From NCBI RefSeq assembly GCF_037126285.1, contig NZ_CP147012.1, forward strand, positions 1,240,001-1,304,000: a DNA stretch of 64,000 nucleotides, given 5' to 3'. The translations under genes were made by a program, and so were the position numbers. This DNA is from Bernardetia sp. MNP-M8 (GTDB lineage: Bacteria; Bacteroidota; Bacteroidia; Cytophagales; Bernardetiaceae). Below the pieces are notes generated by a model. It worked only from the letters and a program-made list of their open reading frames with translations, did no database searches and was not told the DNA's origin. Of this stretch, positions 27,623 to 36,280 are shown piece after piece. Positions within the stretch are counted from its first letter, which is position 1. Each line of letters starts with the position of its first letter.

Positions 27623-28077
27623 ATTACATTTTAGATACAAATATTCTTATTTTACTTGTAAAGAGTAGAATTTTCGCAGAGTTCTTTGATGAAAATTACT
27701 TTTCCAATACTGATAATACATTTTTCTATACTCATATTACTTTGGGGGAGATAGATTCAATTTCTAAGCAAAATCAATGGGGACAAAAAAGATTAATTTT
27801 ACTCAAAAATCTTTTGAAAGGATTTAATCTTGTCAAATCTACTTCTATCGATGTTGTGCAAAATTATGGAACTATTGATGCGTATAGTCAAGGAAAATTG
27901 AAAAACAACCCTCTTCCTATTGGAATGAGTGCAAGAAACATGGGCAAAAATGACTTATGGATAGCAGCATCAGCTATTGTACTCAAAGCTACTTTGCTAA
28001 CAACGGATAAAGATTTTGACCATTTATCTCCTAATTTTATAAATATAGATTTGATAGATATAAGTACATTTTATTGA
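27619..28077 (+). CDS. PIN-domain ribonuclease (VapC-like toxin)
   Basis: A 152-residue PIN domain. The acidic residues of the active site are in place: Asp6 (YILDTN), Glu44 (TLGEIDS), Asp112 (KNDLWIAASA) and Asp130 with Asp132 (LTTDKDFD). It would cleave RNA, often tRNA or rRNA, with Mg2+. It overlaps the upstream acidic protein by four bases and converges with nth just three bases beyond its stop. At 152 residues it is slightly longer than classic VapC, and the GMSARNMGKNDLW segment fits a FitB/VapC subgroup. RNA target unknown. Confidence 0.85.
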   Translation: MNYILDTNILILLVKSRIFAEFFDENYFSNTDNTFFYTHITLGEIDSISKQNQWGQKRLILLKNLLKGFNLVKSTSIDVVQNYGTIDAYSQGKLKNNPLPIGMSARNMGKNDLWIAASAIVLKATLLTTDKDFDHLSPNFINIDLIDISTFY

Positions 28078-28080
28078 AAT

Positions 28081-28779
28081 CTACTTCCCTTTCATTTCTT
28101 GTTCTTCCAAATATTTATCAAGATATTCTATATTTCCATATTGACTACAAATCGGACATTCCAATGGATTATGACTTCTTGCAGGACAGTATTCTCTACC
28201 AAAATAAATAATTTGAATATGTAGGTCGTTCCAGTTTTTCTTAGGAAAAAGTGCTTTCAGATCTTTTTCTGTTTGAACTACATTTTTTCCGTTTGAAAGT
28301 CCCCAACGATACGCCAGTCTGTGAATATGCGTATCGACAGGAAAAGCAGGCTGCCCAAAATATTGCGACACCACAACAGAAGCCGTTTTGTGTCCCACCC
28401 CTGGTAATTCTTCCAAAAGCTCCATTTTATCAGGAACTTCGCCACTATATTTTTCTAATAAAATCTCTGAAAGTCTGTGAATTGCCTTTGATTTATTGTT
28501 TGAAAGCCCACAAGGACGAATGATACTTTTTATTTGTTCTGTGGTAAGTTGTACCATTTTATTTGGTGTATCAGCTTCTTCAAATAAAATTGGCGTAACT
28601 TGATTTACTCGTTTGTCAGTACATTGAGCAGAAAGCAAAACTGAAATAAGTAAAGTATAAGCGTCTTGGTGGTCTAATGGAACAGCAGGATTTGGATACA
28701 ATTCTTTCAAAATCTTAGCTATTGCATTTGCTTTTTTTTGTGGTGGATAGTTTACTGATTTTGGGAATTTTATTTTCAT
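28081..28779 (-). CDS. nth: Endonuclease III (DNA glycosylase/AP lyase) with atypical cluster motif
   Basis: Base-excision enzyme that removes oxidised pyrimidines. The helix-hairpin-helix is LPGVGHKTASVVV with catalytic Lys near residue 120, and the catalytic Asp lies in FPVDTHIHRLAYRWGL. The core length of 232 is normal. The C-terminal cluster region reads CPARSHNPLECPIC, i.e. Cys-x9-Cys-x2-Cys, without the fourth Cys expected in the canonical C-x6-C-x2-C-x5-C motif; only three cysteines are present in that stretch. The 4Fe-4S cluster may therefore be altered or absent. It starts 60 bases before a terminator of the neighbouring minus-strand gene. Confidence 0.92.
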   Translation of the reverse strand: MKIKFPKSVNYPPQKKANAIAKILKELYPNPAVPLDHQDAYTLLISVLLSAQCTDKRVNQVTPILFEEADTPNKMVQLTTEQIKSIIRPCGLSNNKSKAIHRLSEILLEKYSGEVPDKMELLEELPGVGHKTASVVVSQYFGQPAFPVDTHIHRLAYRWGLSNGKNVVQTEKDLKALFPKKNWNDLHIQIIYFGREYCPARSHNPLECPICSQYGNIEYLDKYLEEQEMKGK

Positions 28780-28838
28780 AATAGAGAACAGGAAATAGAA
28801 ATTGGGGAATGAAAAATCATATTTTACTAAAGTATAAA

Positions 28839-28876
28839 AAAAGTCAGTAAGAAATTGTTTTATCTTACTGACTTTT
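28839..28876 (-). terminator. Intrinsic terminator after the App1-type gene
   Basis: A perfect 14-bp inverted repeat (AAAAGTCAGTAAGA with its complement at 28863-28876) with a 10-base loop. It lies 8 bases past the minus-strand stop at 28884, and the minus strand continues into T-rich sequence. Confidence 0.8.
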
Positions 28877-28883
28877 ATTTGTT

Positions 28884-30062
28884 TTAATTTTTTACCTCAA
28901 TCTCTCCTTTCACAACAGCTTCCTCCAAAGTCAGAGGAGCTTTTTTATCTTCTTCTTTTGCTTGCTGTACTTTTTCAATAGATTCTTTTGTAATAAATCC
29001 TTGTGAGGCTGCATGCAAAGCTACCAAACCCGAATCAGCTATTAGTTGAAAAGGAACATTGAATTCTTTTTCTGCCTTTGTGGCAATTTTATCTACTTCT
29101 GCATCTCTAGCGTTGTCACTTACATCACGAATATAAATTGCTTTTATTCGTTCTGGAAACTCTTGAAGCATTTTATAATAAATTTCGGCATCGTGCTGTC
29201 CACTATCTCCTATCAAAATAAATTTCAGATTGGGATAATAACTAAAAATACGTTTTATTTTTTCTTCTTTATGGCTATGGTCGCCTTTGAAAAACATTTT
29301 ATCATCCAATCCTAAATCTCTCAAAAGTAAAGGAGCTTTTGGAAGATTTCTTATTTCAAAAAAATCAGTTAGTAAATCGTACAAATTCCACATACTACTA
29401 GAAACAAAATACAATGGATTTTGCTGACTACCATCACTTCCTTTTACAAGTGCTTCATAGAGTTCTCCGACTCCTAAAAATGGTTTTCTAAGATGTGCAT
29501 TTCCTAAAAAAGTGAGCTTTGCAGAAGCCAACATGCTTGTGGCTTGTGTTTGCAAAACAGTATCATCAATATCTGAAATAATTCCAAATTCTTTTAAATC
29601 ATCATGAATTTGAACTTCTCCTAAAGCAGTCACATCACCTTGATTTGGTCTTACATTTTCTAAAAGTTTGAATTCTACTTTTTCCCACATAGATTCATGG
29701 GGTGTGATAGGTTCTGACAATTCTATTTCCGTAAAAAAATACCCTTCTTCATCTGTTTTAGTTTCTTTTGTAATTCCTTGATACGTTACTGAAAGTCGCA
29801 CATTTGGAATTTCATCGCTTTCTAACCTTCTATATGTATTAAGAATATTATCCCAAAACTTATCATCTTCTTTTACATTGACTTTTTCATCTTCCAATAC
29901 TCTACCCCAAAAAAAGGCTTTTTGAGTATTTCCAAAACTGCGATAAGGTAAAATCATGACAGGTTCATCTAATCCTAAACGAGTTTTGAGATTTGTTTTG
30001 AGAATATCCCATTTTTGTTCTCCTTGATGAGATACTTTGTGAATAATATCTTTTAGATTCAT
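28884..30062 (-). CDS. App1-type phosphatase (DUF2183 family)
   Basis: A 392-residue protein of the App1/phosphatidate-phosphatase catalytic family. The HAD-like motif ISDIDDTVLQTQA supplies DxDxT near residue 170, and a second conserved region, KFILIGDSGQHDAEIYYKML, ends the catalytic domain. The N-terminal part (about 30-150) forms a beta-sandwich-like domain (VRLSVTYQGITKETKTDEEG). Family members dephosphorylate phosphatidate or related lipids in yeast; the bacterial substrate is not known. It lies 40 bases downstream of a TspO-like gene and is likely in the same transcript. Confidence 0.85.
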   Translation of the reverse strand: MNLKDIIHKVSHQGEQKWDILKTNLKTRLGLDEPVMILPYRSFGNTQKAFFWGRVLEDEKVNVKEDDKFWDNILNTYRRLESDEIPNVRLSVTYQGITKETKTDEEGYFFTEIELSEPITPHESMWEKVEFKLLENVRPNQGDVTALGEVQIHDDLKEFGIISDIDDTVLQTQATSMLASAKLTFLGNAHLRKPFLGVGELYEALVKGSDGSQQNPLYFVSSSMWNLYDLLTDFFEIRNLPKAPLLLRDLGLDDKMFFKGDHSHKEEKIKRIFSYYPNLKFILIGDSGQHDAEIYYKMLQEFPERIKAIYIRDVSDNARDAEVDKIATKAEKEFNVPFQLIADSGLVALHAASQGFITKESIEKVQQAKEEDKKAPLTLEEAVVKGEIEVKN

Positions 30063-30102
30063 AATTTTTAGAGTGTTTGGTGTTATTAATTTTTTTTAGT
30101 GT

Positions 30103-30933
30103 TTATATTTCTCCTCGTTTCCATTTCAAGAAAGGAGATGTTTTTTGATTTAGATAACCATGATAACTAGAAGCTAGAAACAGTATAATGGCACTAATAA
30201 GAGCAACATAAGCAATTGAAGGCTCAAAATTCCATTGACGATAAGCAATAGCTCCCAATGCCCAAACACCAACCATTGCAGTTTCTCTCAAATTTCTTTT
30301 GGCAATTAAAAATAAGTACAAACCTGTTGCAGCTATAATCATCAAAACAGTCCAAGTAGAAGCAAACAAAGGTTCTCCTTGCCAGCCAATACTTACAAAA
30401 AATGAAGACACATTTGCAATAGACGCCACCATAATCCAGCCCAAATAGGTAACAATAGGCCACCACACAAAGGCAATAATTCGGACAGGAGCATCCCAAA
30501 TTTCTAAACGTAAATTTTTGGTAAGTTGAATAAGCGAAAGCAACAGAAAAAACATAACCATAACAGAAAGTGCAACATATTCGTTTAGCCAAACATATAC
30601 CCAAGCAGCATTACAGAGATTAGCTACAATAAGCCAAAAACTAGTTTCATGAATCGTTTTAATGAAAATATTATTAGAATTATCATAATCACTTTTAGAA
30701 CCTTTAAATTTGTAAAGGACATACCATTGAAAACCTACAAATGCAAAAAGCATCAAAAATATAAGTCCCCAAATAGAAAAAGCATAACTTGCAGGAACAA
30801 AAAGCGTTTCGTATTTTTTGCTGATTTCTCCAATCGTTTTGCCTCCAAAAAAACCTGTATTGGATAAATAATTTAGAAATACTGTAAAAATTAGGGTGAG
30901 TGTATTAAATAATACAAGTAATTTAGTTTTCAT
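30103..30933 (-). CDS. TspO/MBR-related tryptophan-rich membrane protein
   Basis: A 276-residue membrane protein with about eight hydrophobic segments. It carries FVPASYAFSIWGLIFLMLFA, VWWPIVTYLGWIMVASIANV and other Trp/aromatic-rich helices similar to the tryptophan-rich sensory protein family. The family binds porphyrins or sterol-like ligands in better-studied members, but the present protein is longer than canonical TspO (about 150-160 residues) and the fit is partial. It starts 100 bases away from the divergent omega-amidase gene and is followed by the App1-type gene. Confidence 0.75.
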   Translation of the reverse strand: MKTKLLVLFNTLTLIFTVFLNYLSNTGFFGGKTIGEISKKYETLFVPASYAFSIWGLIFLMLFAFVGFQWYVLYKFKGSKSDYDNSNNIFIKTIHETSFWLIVANLCNAAWVYVWLNEYVALSVMVMFFLLLSLIQLTKNLRLEIWDAPVRIIAFVWWPIVTYLGWIMVASIANVSSFFVSIGWQGEPLFASTWTVLMIIAATGLYLFLIAKRNLRETAMVGVWALGAIAYRQWNFEPSIAYVALISAIILFLASSYHGYLNQKTSPFLKWKRGEI

Positions 30934-31032
30934 AATGTGTGTTCTAGTTAAAAAAATATTCTACCAAGAGTTCAAAAAAAATATCCTTTAAAAAATAGTT
31001 TAAAAAATTTTATCAATCATTAAACAAAAGAT

Positions 31033-31905
31033 ATGAAACCCTTACTCTATATAAGCCTTCTACAAGGTAATTTGTTTTGGGAAAATCCTATTCAAAATAA
31101 AAAGCATTTTGAAGAGATATTTTCTTCTTTACTTACAAATAATCAATCTCAAAAACTTCCTAACTCAAATATTGAGGATTTTGACAGAACAAATAATGCA
31201 GATATTGTAGTTTTACCTGAAATGTTTACTACTGGTTTTACTATGAATATAGATTTAGCAGAAAACTTTAAACAAAGTAGTACACTCAACTGGCTAAAAG
31301 AACAAACCAAGAAATATGATATTGCCATTACTGGAAGTATAATTATAGAAGAAAATAATAAATTTTATAATCGTTTGTTTTTTGTAGAACCAAATGGAGA
31401 CTTCCAAACCTACGATAAAAAGCATCTTTTCAGAATGGCAGGTGAGCATAAAGTATTTTCGGCAGGTAAACAATTACCTATTTTTGAATATAAAGGATGG
31501 AAAATTTGTCCACAGATTTGTTATGATTTGCGTTTTCCTGTTTTTTCTAGAAATGATTTAATGGTTGATGAAAATGGAATAGCTACTTCTGGCTATGATA
31601 TTTTATTGTATGTAGCAAACTTTCCTGCAGCTCGTAAATTGGCTTGGAATAGCCTTTTGCCTGCTCGGGCTATCGAAAACTCTTGTTATTGTGTGGGTTT
31701 AAATCGCATAGGAAAAGATGGAAAAGAAATTGAGTACAATGGAGATTCAGCTATTTACACTCCTAAAGGAGAAAAATTAAATTCTATTACTAAAGAATTT
31801 GAAAACACACAAATTTTATCTTATTCTGTTTCGGCAATGGATTTGCAGGACTATAGAAAGAAATTTGCCGTTTATTTAGATAATGATACATTTGAATTAA
31901 AATAG
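31033..31905 (+). CDS. Omega-amidase of the nitrilase superfamily (YafV/Nit2 type)
   Basis: A 290-residue nitrilase-fold amidase. The catalytic triad is readable: Glu63 (VVLPEMFTTGF), Lys130 (YDKKHLFRM) and Cys163 (ICPQICYDLRFP). The MFTTGFTM and FRMAGEHKVFSAG segments match the omega-amidase branch, which hydrolyses 2-ketoglutaramate and 2-ketosuccinamate in glutamine and methionine salvage. It has no signal peptide. An OmpA-family gene starts 16 bases after its stop, so the two may share a transcript despite unrelated roles. Methionine-salvage assignment is from family knowledge. Confidence 0.88.
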   Translation: MKPLLYISLLQGNLFWENPIQNKKHFEEIFSSLLTNNQSQKLPNSNIEDFDRTNNADIVVLPEMFTTGFTMNIDLAENFKQSSTLNWLKEQTKKYDIAITGSIIIEENNKFYNRLFFVEPNGDFQTYDKKHLFRMAGEHKVFSAGKQLPIFEYKGWKICPQICYDLRFPVFSRNDLMVDENGIATSGYDILLYVANFPAARKLAWNSLLPARAIENSCYCVGLNRIGKDGKEIEYNGDSAIYTPKGEKLNSITKEFENTQILSYSVSAMDLQDYRKKFAVYLDNDTFELK

Positions 31906-31921
31906 ATTTGAAAAGATATAT

Positions 31922-32674
31922 ATGAAAACAACTTTTTTTTATTTATCACTGTTTTTTTGTTTTTCTACAACACTTCTTTTTGCTAAGCCTGTACAAAGTC
32001 AGACAAATATATTAACATATAGATTGTTGTATCGTTTCATTGATAAAGACACAGGTAAACCTATTGATGGTGTAAATGTACGCATTCTAAACACGAGCAA
32101 TAACTCTGAGCAAGTAACAATCACTACAAAAGATGGAGAAACACTTGTCTATTTAGAGCCTGAAACTACTTTTTTGATTCGTGCTTATAATAGACATTAT
32201 TTTTCTACGGATACTATTCGTTTACACACCCAAAAACTTCCCTCCGATATAGCTAAAGAAGATAAAAGGCGAAATATTAAAAGAGATATTCCTTTAGAAA
32301 AAATAAATATAGGTGTAGTAAAAAAGCTAATTGGTGTTCATTTTTCACCTAATAGTGACAAGGTTTTGCCTGAGTCTACACTTATTTTGAAACGATTAGC
32401 TTATATGATGCGCATAAACCCAAGTATAAAAATAGAAGTTGCTGCCCATACTGATTCTAGAGGAGAAGATGAATATAATCTTGAACTTACACAAAGGCAA
32501 GCAAACTCATTAAAAGAATTTTTGATAGAACAAGGAATTGCACAAGATAGGATAAAAGCAAGAGGATTTGGAGAAAGTCAGTTAATCAATCAATGTAAAA
32601 ATGATATAAAATGTAGCTCATCAGAACATATACAAAATAGAAGAATAGAATATGTTATTATTAAAATAGAATAA
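31922..32674 (+). CDS. OmpA-family outer-membrane/peptidoglycan-binding protein
   Basis: A 250-residue exported protein. The signal peptide (LFFCFSTTLLFAKPVQSQ) is followed by a beta-sandwich-like domain (RFIDKDTGKPIDGVNVRILN, residues ~35-80) of the carboxypeptidase-regulatory-like kind. The OmpA-like peptidoglycan-binding domain begins near residue 125: FSPNSDKVLPESTLILKRL, IKIEVAAHTDSRGEDEYN, LTQRQANSLKEFLIEQGI and ARGFGESQLI. The Asp and Arg positions used for diaminopimelate binding are retained. There is no beta-barrel. The likely job is tethering outer surface to peptidoglycan. Confidence 0.9.
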   Translation: MKTTFFYLSLFFCFSTTLLFAKPVQSQTNILTYRLLYRFIDKDTGKPIDGVNVRILNTSNNSEQVTITTKDGETLVYLEPETTFLIRAYNRHYFSTDTIRLHTQKLPSDIAKEDKRRNIKRDIPLEKINIGVVKKLIGVHFSPNSDKVLPESTLILKRLAYMMRINPSIKIEVAAHTDSRGEDEYNLELTQRQANSLKEFLIEQGIAQDRIKARGFGESQLINQCKNDIKCSSSEHIQNRRIEYVIIKIE

Positions 32675-32851
32675 TTTGGAAAAACTACAATAATACACAA
32701 TTTAACATATATTTTTTATTTAGAATCAATATAAATTGATTACATTAACAAGTTTGCACCAAACATATATTTTTTTTTAAGGTTTTTAAGCTATATTTAA
32801 ATAATCAGGAAATATAACCTATGAATCAGCTTAAATAACTTAACCTCTTTT

Positions 32852-33298
32852 ATGCAAAAAAATAATATAAAGCGATTGAAGAAAATAGCCATTTGGACAG
32901 CTAGTATTTTTAGTGTATTGATGGTAGTTTTAGTAGTTCATATTTATCTTGTTACTCGTCCTAAAGCACCACTACCTAGTGAACAAATTTTTTTGAGTCG
33001 TATTGATTTTGAAAAAAGTGTAGATTCTCTTGAAGCTATACGTATTATGAACCATGTACAAGCAATGAAAGGCATAACAAGTGCTCATTTTAATCATGAA
33101 GCTGGCTTGTTTGCTTATGGTTATCAAAAAGGATTACAAACTCCTGAAGCCGTTCATGAAGAGGTAACTAAATTTACTACTCTCAAATCTAAACGTCACA
33201 TTGTATCAGAAGAAGATCTAGCTAAAGGTTGTCCTGCTTTTGATAAATCTAGCTTTACATATAAGTTTGGAGAATTTGTAAAAAACGTATTTCATTAA
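32852..33298 (+). CDS. Membrane-anchored HMA-fold-like small protein
   Basis: A 148-residue protein with one N-terminal membrane helix (about residues 14-33) and a soluble domain facing the periplasm. The pattern SRIDFEKSVDSLEAIRIMNHV, MKGITSAHFNHEAGLFAYGY and QTPEAVHEEVTKF suggests the strand-helix-strand order of a heavy-metal-associated (ferredoxin-like) fold, but the CxxC copper motif is absent. The tail (EDLAKGCPAFDKSSFTYKFGEFV) holds a single Cys. It precedes a lipoprotein globin by 148 bases on the same strand. Metal binding is not evident; a haem- or redox-associated role is inference from the neighbour. Confidence 0.65.
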   Translation: MQKNNIKRLKKIAIWTASIFSVLMVVLVVHIYLVTRPKAPLPSEQIFLSRIDFEKSVDSLEAIRIMNHVQAMKGITSAHFNHEAGLFAYGYQKGLQTPEAVHEEVTKFTTLKSKRHIVSEEDLAKGCPAFDKSSFTYKFGEFVKNVFH

Positions 33299-33446
33299 TT
33301 TTCAACTAATACTCTTTTTGCGCTATAAAGAAAATTACAAGATAGTTTTCACTTCTTAATTCAATTATTTTTCACACAAAATTAAATTTTATCAAGATAT
33401 AACTCTGATATATTTTTTTGTATTACTTTAAATTTAAAAAAAAATT

Positions 33447-34034
33447 ATGAACCTATTAAGATTTCATTCAAGAATTAATCAACTAGTTATGTTATTGCTA
33501 GTTGGCTTTTTAGCATTTTCTATTTCGTCATGTAAAGATGATGATGATGACGATGAGCAAGTAGATACTCCAACTCTGTATGATAGAGTAGGTGGTACAG
33601 AGATGGTAACTGATCCAGTGAATGGAGGTCAGATTCAAAAGGGGCGTCTTACTTTACGTGCTGTTGTTGATTCAGCAGGTCCTATTATTGTTACTGACCC
33701 TAGATTAGCTGGAGATTTCCAAATTCTTTTAGCAGAACTTAATGATGGAAACACAAGTGGATTAGCTGCACTTAGTAAAAACTTGACTGACTTTTTTGTA
33801 GTTGCTACTAGTGGAGGCGAAGTAGGCTCTTACACAGGTCTTAACATGAAAGATGCTCATGATCCTGCCATAAATGATGATAGATTAGTTTCAAAATCAA
33901 CTGATGCAGAAATGGATGCATTTATAGAAGATGTTGGAAAATCATTAGCCAAGAATGGTGTTACAGATCAAGCTCTTATTAATGATTTAGTAGCTTTGTT
34001 AGAAACATTACGTGGTGATATCGTTCAAGAATAA
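33447..34034 (+). CDS. Lipoprotein with truncated-globin-like domain
   Basis: A 195-residue lipoprotein. The signal ends at lipobox Cys29 (ISSC), followed by an acidic Asp-rich linker (K then six Asp). The domain opens LYDRVGGTEMV, the start signature of group 1 truncated haemoglobins. It continues LTDFFVVATSGGE and YTGLNMKDAHDPA, where His138 corresponds to the proximal haem ligand, then EMDAFIEDVGKSLAKNGV and an ALLETLRGDIV end. About 40 residues (VTDPVNGGQIQKGRL...) are inserted between helices. An exported globin is unusual, and distal haem residues are not evident. It follows an HMA-like membrane protein and ends at a strong terminator. Confidence 0.75.
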   Translation: MNLLRFHSRINQLVMLLLVGFLAFSISSCKDDDDDDEQVDTPTLYDRVGGTEMVTDPVNGGQIQKGRLTLRAVVDSAGPIIVTDPRLAGDFQILLAELNDGNTSGLAALSKNLTDFFVVATSGGEVGSYTGLNMKDAHDPAINDDRLVSKSTDAEMDAFIEDVGKSLAKNGVTDQALINDLVALLETLRGDIVQE

Positions 34035-34065
34035 AAAGTTATTTGTATTCAATAACTGAAAATAT

Positions 34066-34111
34066 AAAAAAGTTTAGCAGAGCTTAAATTAAGTTTTGCT
34101 AAACTTTTTTT
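34066..34111 (+). terminator. Intrinsic terminator after the globin lipoprotein
   Basis: A perfect 14-bp inverted repeat (AAAAAAGTTTAGCA with its complement at 34097-34110), a 17-base loop, and a T run on the plus strand. Confidence 0.85.
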
Positions 34112-34264
34112 GTCAACTGTATTAAAAGTACTAGCTACACATACTTTTATTTTTATAGAAATAAATAGGCTTTACTTTTAATAATTTATAAAAAACATCC
34201 TTCACTTAGTATGAATAATCATAATAAATAAAGGATATTTTTTGTGATTGTATTTTTTGCTTGT

Positions 34265-36280
34265 TTACATCACTTTTAATTTCTGTCCTATATTGAGTTT
34301 ATCAGAACGTAAATTATTTAGTTCTTTTAGTCTTGATACCGTAATTCCTGCATTATTTGCAATTCCCCAAAGTGTATCACCATATTTTACGACATGATAA
34401 GAAGAACTTGACTTACCTGAATTAGAAGCCGTTGATTTAGTGGTAGAAGTTTTATTTGAAGCTGTTACAGCAGAATTATTTGTAGAGCTTTGTTTTACTC
34501 CATACATAACTATTTTTTGTCCAATATTTATTCTTGAACCTGAGATTCCATTCCAACGTCTAAGAGAAGAGATAGAAGTATGATATTTTACTGCAATTCC
34601 TCCAAGTGTTTCACCTTTTCTTACTGTATGATATGATTTAGAACCAGAAGATTTTGGAGTATATGTTTTTTGAGTAGTTGTTCTTGCAGAAGCTGTATAA
34701 CTCTGTGCTGTTGATGTATTTGATACTTTTGTAGTTTTATAACTACTTATAGAAGCTGTATGAGAAGCTGTTGAGTGGCTACTTGTATAATTTTTATTCT
34801 GACAAGCTACTAAAATTTCTTCTTGACCTTTCCAAAAGAAATCTGCTCTATTTTTAGGAATTCTGATTGGATGTTCTCTCGCATAATGAGGAATTATTCC
34901 TTTTTTTGCTTCTGGATTCATTGCCTTTAAATCAGTTGCACACATACGAAGTTCATCAGCTAACTTATCCAAATTTACATACTGACTAACAAAAACAGTA
35001 TCATATTCAATGGCATAAATAGGCTCTTCTACTACCATTCCATGGTCTTCTGCATAATTGAAAAGATAAGCATAAGTAGTATAAAGAGGAACATAGGCAC
35101 GAGTTTCTCTTGGTAAATAATTATAGATTTCCCAAAAAGTTTTTTTGCCAGAACGGCGCATTGCTTTCTGTACATTTCCAGGTCCACAGTTGTAAGCAGC
35201 AATGGCAAGTTCCCAATCTCCATCAAAGAAATTATTCAAATATTTTAAATATTTACAGGCTGCAATAGTCGAAGAGGTAGGGTCCATTCTTTCATCAATA
35301 TAAAAGTTTTGATTCAGACCAAAGACTTTTCCTGTACGTGGCATAAATTGCCAAAGTCCAACAGCACCTGCATGAGAACGAACTTGTGTTTTGAAAGCCG
35401 ATTCTACCACAACTAAATATTTTAGTTCTTCGGGCATTCCTTGTTCTTTCAAAATTTTCTCAAAAAGTGGAAAATATTCGTTTGACTTTGCAATTAAAGT
35501 ATTTGTGTAATTATAATACTTTACACCATATTTTTCAATAAAATTTCTTACTTCAGGTGTATAATTGAAAGGAACTTCTTTTTCAATTGCCTTCATACGA
35601 GCAGCCACCTCTTTATCAGAAAGGGCATTTCTGAAATTTCTAGCTAAATCTAGCCCTTCTAAAAATTCAATAGTAGAGTCTTGATGATCAAAAAATAATT
35701 CTGCATCTACCATCAATGCTTCATCACTCACAATTTCTTCTATTTCATTGAGGTATTCAACAGGCTGACCAGAAATATATGAAACAAAATCAGCCAACAG
35801 ATGATAAGAGAAGCGTTTTTGGTCTTGCAAATCACTAGAATCAGAAGGTGTAAGAGGGCTTCCTACAATTAAGCGTTCGACAGAAGGAGGCGCACCTGCT
35901 GGCGCAAACATCGATTCTTTTAGTTGATGCGAATTCCATTTTATAGTATCAGAGTTTGAATAATAATGAAAAGTCTGATTTGTAAAAGGTTTGTTGTTTG
36001 TTAGAAATGTAGTTTCTAAAAAAGTAGTATTGTTTAAAGCATTTATTTCTTGTTTTTTAGTATGGACTGTTTGATTGTCGTCATTTAGTAGACTAGAAGT
36101 GGTTATATTTTTTATAGTAAAGTTGTAGGGTTCGTATTTTAATCCATTTTGTGCTACTGAAAAATCAGCAGTACAAAAAACGAATGCAGAAGCTAAAAAG
36201 AATTTGATAACAGAAGTTGTTTTTGTTGATATACTACTATTATTTAATTCTTTTTGAGTAGATAATTTGCCTATTAGCAT
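34265..36280 (-). CDS. mltD: Lytic transglycosylase MltD-type with two LysM domains
   Basis: A 671-residue exported murein hydrolase. The N-terminus has a signal-like hydrophobic stretch (VIKFFLASAFVFC, about 24-36). A region of about 200 residues precedes the SLT lysozyme-like domain with YLVVVESAFKTQVRSHAGAV (catalytic Glu293), LWQFMPRTGKVFGL and IAAYNCGPGNVQKAMRRSGK. A Ser/Thr-rich linker (about 505-560) leads to two LysM modules (YHTVRKGETLGGIAVKYHTS and YHVVKYGDTLWGIANNAGIT) that bind peptidoglycan. A near-consensus -7 box (TATCTTTA at 36336-36329 on this strand) lies about 50 bases upstream. The symbol follows the MltD domain order. Confidence 0.9.
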   Translation of the reverse strand: MLIGKLSTQKELNNSSISTKTTSVIKFFLASAFVFCTADFSVAQNGLKYEPYNFTIKNITTSSLLNDDNQTVHTKKQEINALNNTTFLETTFLTNNKPFTNQTFHYYSNSDTIKWNSHQLKESMFAPAGAPPSVERLIVGSPLTPSDSSDLQDQKRFSYHLLADFVSYISGQPVEYLNEIEEIVSDEALMVDAELFFDHQDSTIEFLEGLDLARNFRNALSDKEVAARMKAIEKEVPFNYTPEVRNFIEKYGVKYYNYTNTLIAKSNEYFPLFEKILKEQGMPEELKYLVVVESAFKTQVRSHAGAVGLWQFMPRTGKVFGLNQNFYIDERMDPTSSTIAACKYLKYLNNFFDGDWELAIAAYNCGPGNVQKAMRRSGKKTFWEIYNYLPRETRAYVPLYTTYAYLFNYAEDHGMVVEEPIYAIEYDTVFVSQYVNLDKLADELRMCATDLKAMNPEAKKGIIPHYAREHPIRIPKNRADFFWKGQEEILVACQNKNYTSSHSTASHTASISSYKTTKVSNTSTAQSYTASARTTTQKTYTPKSSGSKSYHTVRKGETLGGIAVKYHTSISSLRRWNGISGSRINIGQKIVMYGVKQSSTNNSAVTASNKTSTTKSTASNSGKSSSSYHVVKYGDTLWGIANNAGITVSRLKELNNLRSDKLNIGQKLKVM

